Positions 41,599 to 46,275 of a stretch of DNA of 46,275 bases are shown piece by piece. This DNA is from Actinomycetota bacterium (GTDB taxonomy: Bacteria; Planctomycetota; Phycisphaerae; JAACET01). The stretch lies in NCBI GenBank assembly GCA_011682385.1, contig JAACET010000003.1, positions 1 through 46,275 on the forward strand, read 5' to 3'. Both the position numbers and the translations under genes were made by a program. The first letter of the stretch is position 1. The number at the start of each line of letters is the position of its first letter. Below the pieces are notes generated by a model. It was not told the origin of the DNA, made no database searches, and saw nothing but the letters and a program-made list of their open reading frames with translations.

Positions 41599-42843
41599 AT
41601 GACTTTGTTACTGATAATTGCGATCATAGTTGCTTTCTATATGGCCTTCGGTATCGGGAGTAACGATGGGGCAAACTCCATGGCGGATGCCGTCGGCGCC
41701 AAAGCCATCCCCATCTTTTGGGCTCTTATCCTGGCCGCCATTTGTGAGTTCGGCGGGGCAGTGCTCGTAGGCAGCCAGGTATCCAATACCATTCGTAAGG
41801 GTATCATCGACGTTCAGGCCGTTTCCCTGACTCCGCAGATTCTGGCTTACGGGATGGTTTGCGCCCTTTTGGCCTCCGCCATCTGGTTACACCTGGCTTC
41901 GGTCTTTGGTATGCCCGTCTCGACGACTCATTCAATTGTAGGGTCTATTTTCGGCTTCGGTCTTTTATGTGCGGGATTCGACAGCGTCAATTGGGCCAAG
42001 ATGGGGCAAATAGTTGCCAGTTGGCTTATTTCGCCTTTAGCTGGAGGCTTGATGGCTTATGTTATCTTCAAACTTATCTCTCGTCATATTCTAGGTAAGA
42101 ACCAACCAATACGTGCAGCCTTAAAGGGGATTCCCCTGTGTGTGTTTATCACCTTCGCGACAGTCACCCTGGCCATAATTCTTAAGGGCTTAAAAAATCT
42201 TCATTTGGACTTCAACGGAACACAAGCTCTATTGCTCAGTGTATCCGTAGGAGCGATAGCCGCTATCATATCAGTATTCTTGATGCGTCGAGTTCGAGAG
42301 GCTGAAAAAGACTTATCCCCGGCTGAACAACTGCTACGGGTAGAAAAAACATTCATTCCCCTTGTCATAATCACTTCATGTTCGGTGGCCTTTGCCCATG
42401 GAGCGAATGATGTGGCCAATGCTATTGGCCCGCTTGCAGCCGTCGTGGAGATTGCCAAAACGAATGATGTGCCTCGGCAGGTAAATGTGGACCTTTGGGT
42501 TCTGCTTCTCGGAGGTGTCGGTATAGCCGCAGGCCTTATGATCCTTGGGTATCGAGTGATAAGAACTGTGGGAGCGAATATCACTGATCTTACTCCTTCC
42601 AGAGGAGTGGCCGCAGATATTGCCGCCACAATTACCGTGTTAGTGTGTTCGAAGATTGGCCTGCCTATTTCAACAACACACACGCTTATTGGTGCGATCA
42701 TAGGGGTAGGTTTGGCTCGAGGTATAACAGCTATTAACGCCAGAATTGTCAGGTCCATATTTTTTTCATGGATTCTGACAATTCCTTTTACAGCTGGATT
42801 GACAATACTGTTTTACTTAGCTTCACGTTTGGTGATAAAGTAA
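41599..42843 (+). CDS. Inorganic phosphate transporter, Pit family
   Basis: This low-affinity symporter has 414 residues and about ten transmembrane segments in two repeated halves. The repeat signatures are GSNDGANSMADAVGAKAI near the N-terminus and AHGANDVANAIGPLAAV near residue 270, and the paired STTHSIVG and STTHTLIG motifs. It carries phosphate (or metal-phosphate) with protons or sodium. It is coupled to the DUF47 gene upstream. Its last 21 bases overlap the end of the convergent glycogen-debranching gene. Confidence 0.94.
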   Translation: MTLLLIIAIIVAFYMAFGIGSNDGANSMADAVGAKAIPIFWALILAAICEFGGAVLVGSQVSNTIRKGIIDVQAVSLTPQILAYGMVCALLASAIWLHLASVFGMPVSTTHSIVGSIFGFGLLCAGFDSVNWAKMGQIVASWLISPLAGGLMAYVIFKLISRHILGKNQPIRAALKGIPLCVFITFATVTLAIILKGLKNLHLDFNGTQALLLSVSVGAIAAIISVFLMRRVREAEKDLSPAEQLLRVEKTFIPLVIITSCSVAFAHGANDVANAIGPLAAVVEIAKTNDVPRQVNVDLWVLLLGGVGIAAGLMILGYRVIRTVGANITDLTPSRGVAADIAATITVLVCSKIGLPISTTHTLIGAIIGVGLARGITAINARIVRSIFFSWILTIPFTAGLTILFYLASRLVIK

Positions 42844-44850
42844 CGACTCTGGTGAACATATCAAGGCGTGGGCTCGTAGCAGTTCGGCTACACTCCAGGC
42901 CTGAGCGATGCACCCCCGGGGGCTATGCGGCGGATTACCGTCGAATATCTCGGAGACAAAGCCCACTCCTGCTTGGTCCAGATGTTCCAGCAGGGGCTGA
43001 ATCATTTGCTGAGCTTCTTTTCGAGCCTTTGGTGAGAAGTTGTGCACCTTCAGATACGCCTCAACGAAGGGCCCTATCAGCCAGGGCCAGACTGTCCCCT
43101 GATGGTAGGCACTGTCTCGGCTGAACAAGTCGCCAGTGTAGTGTGAACGGTATTTGGGGTTATCAGCCGAGAGGGTCCGCAGGCCGAACGGTGTCAGAAG
43201 ATGCCGCCGGACAGTATCCATTACGGCTTTCTGCTGTTTTTTATTAAGAGGCGAATGGGGTAGTGAGACCGCAAAGACTTGGTTGGGCCTGATATCCCTA
43301 TTGGCCTTTCCCTGCCATACATAATCATAAAGACAGTTGTCCTGCTCGTTCCAGAATATGCGGCTCAGGGCCTGGCCCGCTTTTTGGGCCAACTCCAGGT
43401 ATCGCTTTGCTCTGGCCTGATCATCTTTTTTCAGTCGGCCTGCCATTCGTTTTAGAACGCTGTGCCACAGGGCGTTGATCTCCACAGTCGCACCCGGCCG
43501 AGGCGTGAAGCATTGCCCGTTATACTGCGTATCCATCCAGGTGATTTGGGTCTGATCGTCGCCGCAGACTATTAGTCCATTCTCATCGGCATGGATACCA
43601 AAACGTGTTCCCGCTTCGTAGGCATCGAGAATTTCGCAGATCACCGGCTTGAAGAAGTCTGGCCAGGATTTGGCATCTCCGCTGGCCCGCAGGTATAAAT
43701 CTGCTGCGTGTGCGAACCAAAGTGAGGCATCCACACTGTTATAAGCTGGTTCACAGTCGTATTCGTTGAAGCAATTGGGAATCATCCCTTCGCTCAGTGC
43801 CTCGGCGAAGGTTTCAAAGACTTCCAGGGCTCGATCGTATTTCTCGGTTAGTAGCAACAGACCCGGCAGGGCTATGAAGGCATCCCGCCCCCAATCGCCA
43901 AACCAATGGAAGCCAGCCAATATGGTGGCCCTCATTTGTCCGTTCGATCCTCGTCGACCGGCTATAAAGGCCTCGCTTGCTCTGATTAACCGGCGGACGG
44001 ACGAATTATCTGTTGGTATCGCCCTGGACACGCTGACGGATTGAGTTGGTGTTGTAATAAACTTGTCTATTGGTTCGACGTTTTCTTGTTCATTTAAGAA
44101 TGCGGCCAGAACCAGTTCATCTTCCCCGCATCCGGTAGCAACGAACGCCCCGGGCACAAAAAGGTCTTCAAAACAGTCCTGTCCCCGCTCTGCCTCCCCG
44201 CGGTAGCGGAACCTGTACCACCAGTCTGCGCCGTGGGCAAATTCAGTTCCTTCAACCCGCAGGTATAGTGTCGGCGTATCAGCCAGACGGTCCTGTACCG
44301 AGATCTGTTCACCTTCACCTTGGACTACCATCTGATCGTCGATGCAGAAACTTCGCAGACTATGAAAGTTGCGCAGGGCCACAAATGGAGTCACCTCAAG
44401 GCTCCAAGGCTTATTCTCTGCCTGAATGTGGTAGCGGACCAGCAGAACATTACTGCGGGGTACCAGAGAAATGGTTTTCTCCAGTTGTATATGGTCCACC
44501 TCGTAGAGCATGCGCACGTCCGATCCCACCTGCACCGATTTGAGGTGATTAAATCCCCTGGGGTGGAAAAGGTTGGCAAACTCCCAGCCATAGAGTTTTA
44601 CACCTTGTCCTTTTACGCTCAGCGTCTCGCCTAGACCGGCCAGCATATTGACCCGGCCCAGAGGCGCTTTGGTAGCTGCTATCAGCAGGCCGTGGTAGCG
44701 CCGCGTGTTGATTCCCGCCAGTGTGCCTGAGCTGTACGAGCCGGTGCCGTTGGTCAACAGCCATTCCTGAGTCAGCCACTTATCGATTGGCTCTGTAGGG
44801 TTTATAGCCGTGGTGAAACTGTCTTGTTCTTGTATCGAGCTGCTGGTCAT
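42823..44850 (-). CDS. Glycogen debranching enzyme (amylo-alpha-1,6-glucosidase type)
   Basis: This enzyme removes alpha-1,6 branches during glycogen breakdown. The 675-residue protein has the bacterial GDE N-terminal beta domain (EWLLTNGTGSYSSGTLAGINTRRYHGLLIAA) and a C-terminal (alpha/alpha)6 barrel, with TILAGFHWFGDWGRDAFIALPGLLL, CFNEYDCEPAYNSVDASLWFAHA, WMDTQYNGQCFTPRPGATVEINALW and YHQGTVWPWLIGPFVEAYL. It has the single-activity arrangement rather than the eukaryotic bifunctional one. No other glycogen gene is in the window. Its stop overlaps the convergent pit gene by 21 bases. Confidence 0.93.
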   Translation of the reverse strand: MTSSSIQEQDSFTTAINPTEPIDKWLTQEWLLTNGTGSYSSGTLAGINTRRYHGLLIAATKAPLGRVNMLAGLGETLSVKGQGVKLYGWEFANLFHPRGFNHLKSVQVGSDVRMLYEVDHIQLEKTISLVPRSNVLLVRYHIQAENKPWSLEVTPFVALRNFHSLRSFCIDDQMVVQGEGEQISVQDRLADTPTLYLRVEGTEFAHGADWWYRFRYRGEAERGQDCFEDLFVPGAFVATGCGEDELVLAAFLNEQENVEPIDKFITTPTQSVSVSRAIPTDNSSVRRLIRASEAFIAGRRGSNGQMRATILAGFHWFGDWGRDAFIALPGLLLLTEKYDRALEVFETFAEALSEGMIPNCFNEYDCEPAYNSVDASLWFAHAADLYLRASGDAKSWPDFFKPVICEILDAYEAGTRFGIHADENGLIVCGDDQTQITWMDTQYNGQCFTPRPGATVEINALWHSVLKRMAGRLKKDDQARAKRYLELAQKAGQALSRIFWNEQDNCLYDYVWQGKANRDIRPNQVFAVSLPHSPLNKKQQKAVMDTVRRHLLTPFGLRTLSADNPKYRSHYTGDLFSRDSAYHQGTVWPWLIGPFVEAYLKVHNFSPKARKEAQQMIQPLLEHLDQAGVGFVSEIFDGNPPHSPRGCIAQAWSVAELLRAHALICSPESLLYHQT

Positions 44851-44937
44851 AACCGTGATTCTACGCTGGCCTCAATGCCCGCTCAAGCGGCAAATCAAGG
44901 TTTAATGTTTTGGTTTCGTTTGGCACCCAGTGATTGC

Positions 44938-44966
44938 TTGACAATGCTTTCCCAATGACCGAATAT
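44938..44966 (+). promoter_or_regulatory. Possible promoter of the lipoprotein gene
   Basis: A perfect -35 TTGACA (44938-44943) with a 17-base spacer leads to a weak GAATAT (44961-44966); an A/T-rich run continues to 44970. It lies about 65 bases before the lipoprotein start. Confidence 0.3.
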
Positions 44967-45031
44967 ATTATCGGTGAGTCTGGCCATACGGTTCTATTGC
45001 TCACAGCCGGGAAAATAAAGGGGAGCTGCAT

Positions 45032-45511
45032 ATGATTACCTTGGCAAAAGCGTCTAATATCTTGATTTTTTCATCAGCCGTTATTTTGCTGACCTCGTTT
45101 TTCGTCGGATGTGCCCCCACGGGTTCACCTGATCCGCTGGCCAAGCAGGTTGCCGGCACACCTTCCGATCAAGTCCCGCTCATCCCGGAGAAGATAACTA
45201 TTGTCTCTGATTTGCCCGTCCCTGCCCGCATGAAGATTAAGAAGAGCGTCTCTCACAGCTACGAAGGTTCCGGAACCAGGACGGTCAATTACACCTACGA
45301 GGGTTGGGTAGACATTCGCCGAGTACATCGATTCTATTTGGATCAGATGCCCTTGAGCAATTGGCAGCTTCTCTCCAACAACTATGACCGGGGCGTATAC
45401 ACCCTTACTTTCCAGAAGGGCCGCGAAATCTGCACCGTGATAATCCGCAAGAATATAGTCTTAATGACCGTGGCTCGCCTTCTCATTGAGACACCGCAAA
45501 CAATCAGATAG
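45032..45511 (+). CDS. Lipoprotein of unknown function
   Basis: The 159-residue protein starts with a signal sequence (ILIFSSAVILLTSFF) ending in the lipobox VGC at about residue 27, so it is probably acylated and membrane-anchored outside the cytoplasm. The mature part has VSDLPVPARMKIKKSVSHSY and EGWVDIRRVHRFYLDQMPLSNWQLLSNN, a short alpha/beta domain with a conserved-looking pattern I cannot name. GGGGAG precedes ATG by 8 bases. It is followed 39 bases later by the peptidase gene. Confidence 0.75.
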   Translation: MITLAKASNILIFSSAVILLTSFFVGCAPTGSPDPLAKQVAGTPSDQVPLIPEKITIVSDLPVPARMKIKKSVSHSYEGSGTRTVNYTYEGWVDIRRVHRFYLDQMPLSNWQLLSNNYDRGVYTLTFQKGREICTVIIRKNIVLMTVARLLIETPQTIR

Positions 45512-45550
45512 CACTTGGGCAGGCGCTATCCTCGGCCGAGAGGTTGTTAC

Positions 45551-46275
45551 ATGTCTGAAGTCATTGCCTACCTGAATGCTCACCGCGAGCACTTTCTGGA
45601 CAAGCTCTTCGAATTATTACGTATTCCTTCGATAAGTACGCAGTCAGCCCACGCCGGCGACGTGCTCTGTGCAGCTCAATGGCTCCGGCAGTGCCTTGCG
45701 GAGTTGACTCTGGAGGCCGAGTTGATCAGCACCGCAGGCCATCCGCTTGTTTTCGCTGGGACCCGGATGCGCACCGACAGACCTACGGTTCTGATCTATG
45801 GCCATTACGACGTACAGCCGCCCGATCCTTTGGACCAGTGGCTAAGTGACCCATTTGAGCCGGAGATCCGCCAGGACCGCATCTTTGCCCGTGGAGCCAG
45901 CGACGATAAGGGCCAACTGATGTGCCATGTCGCAGCCGTGCAGGCTTGGCTCGAAACATCGGGAGATTTGCCGCTAAATGTAAAGTTTATCCTTGAGGGC
46001 GAGGAGGAGTGCGGCGGTGATAGCTTAGCCGATTTCATCCTGGCCAACAAGTCACGTTTGGCCTGTGACTACGTGGTCATATCCGATGGTTCACAGCTCT
46101 GCGAGGGCTCCCCGGCTATTACTTATGGACTGCGCGGACTTGTGTATATGGAGGTAATAATCAAAGGTCCTGCCCAGGATTTGCACTCAGGTCAATTTGG
46201 CGGTGTCATCGCCAACCCGGCTAACGAATTGGCTCGGCTGATTGGGGGCCTGCACGATGCCCACGGGCGCGTTGC
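45551..46275 (+). CDS. M20 family metallopeptidase, truncated by the window end
   Basis: The first 241 codons of an M20/dipeptidase-like gene are present; the frame is open at the right edge. The sequence shows LLRIPSIS, the first metal ligands VLIYGHYDVQPPDP, the bridging aspartate GASDDKGQL, the catalytic glutamate pair EGEEECGGDS, a further metal aspartate VVISDG, and the dimerisation-domain start DLHSGQFGGVIANPAN. This fits a cytoplasmic dipeptidase of the PepV/CNDP type. AGAGG lies upstream of ATG 45551. The C-terminal half, with the last zinc-binding histidine, is outside the window. Confidence 0.9.
   Translation, partial: MSEVIAYLNAHREHFLDKLFELLRIPSISTQSAHAGDVLCAAQWLRQCLAELTLEAELISTAGHPLVFAGTRMRTDRPTVLIYGHYDVQPPDPLDQWLSDPFEPEIRQDRIFARGASDDKGQLMCHVAAVQAWLETSGDLPLNVKFILEGEEECGGDSLADFILANKSRLACDYVVISDGSQLCEGSPAITYGLRGLVYMEVIIKGPAQDLHSGQFGGVIANPANELARLIGGLHDAHGRV

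Noticed and set aside
44919-44938. TGGCACCC...TTGCT resembling a sigma54 promoter before the lipoprotein gene
   Set aside because: The spacing between GG and GC is two bases too long; the element does not fit the -24/-12 geometry.

Overview
The window is a 46 kb stretch of ordinary bacterial chromosome: dense, single-copy housekeeping genes on both strands, GC a little above 50 %, short intergenic gaps and almost no mobile DNA. Several features together suggest a planctomycete, probably of the Phycisphaerae type. They are a polA-coaE-rho cluster, a long basic N-terminus on Rho, a UvrB/UvrC-motif protein of a kind I associate with that group, a bacterial-type glycogen debranching enzyme, a FabD with GLSLG instead of GHSLG, and intergenic 'CACAGATGAACACAGAT' and 'CACGAAGGA' style repeats. 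This placement is inference from gene content; no rRNA is present.

Layout. 0.1-4.1 kb: a membrane-anchored hypothetical (minus strand), pyrF, murD and csrA. 4.1-9.5 kb: a well-formed sigma70 promoter, then polA and coaE (overlapping ATGA) and rho. 9.5-9.8 kb: a repeat-rich gap that carries an inverted copy of a repeat at the left edge of the window. 9.8-14.1 kb, minus strand: a UvrD/PcrA helicase, an AEC transporter and a mannose-1-phosphate guanylyltransferase. 14.3-19.6 kb: hisF, pilT, a GspE/PilB-like protein that has lost its ATPase residues, and a CvpA-like membrane protein. 19.9-22.6 kb: the UVR-motif protein, an ArsR regulator preceded by an 18-codon zinc-knuckle ORF, and a minus-strand group of acylphosphatase, CDP-alcohol phosphatidyltransferase and a free-standing EF-Tu domain II protein.

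22.9-24.8 kb is the least conventional part. A near-consensus sigma54 (-24/-12) promoter precedes a small unrecognised protein gene. That gene is followed at once by two tandem ~134-nt RNA units whose hairpins show compensatory base changes, ending at an intrinsic terminator. Next come a small membrane-anchored protein with a foldable leader, another strong terminator, and a decayed transposase.

25.0-30.6 kb is a full type II fatty-acid operon, rpmF-plsX-fabH-fabD-fabG-acpP-fabF, ended by an intrinsic terminator. After it come an HPP-family membrane protein and an RRM protein (minus strand), then a family 2 glycosyltransferase, a secreted hypothetical and a ribokinase. 35.4-39.4 kb holds a hybrid sensor kinase with a cysteine-rich GAF domain, divergent from a pair of STAS proteins. 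rimO follows on the minus strand. 40.8-42.8 kb is a phosphate-uptake pair (DUF47/PhoU-like plus Pit) behind a good promoter with a 19-bp dyad. The window ends with a glycogen debranching enzyme, a lipoprotein and the start of an M20 peptidase that runs off the edge.

No tRNA, rRNA, CRISPR array, intact insertion sequence or prophage was seen.
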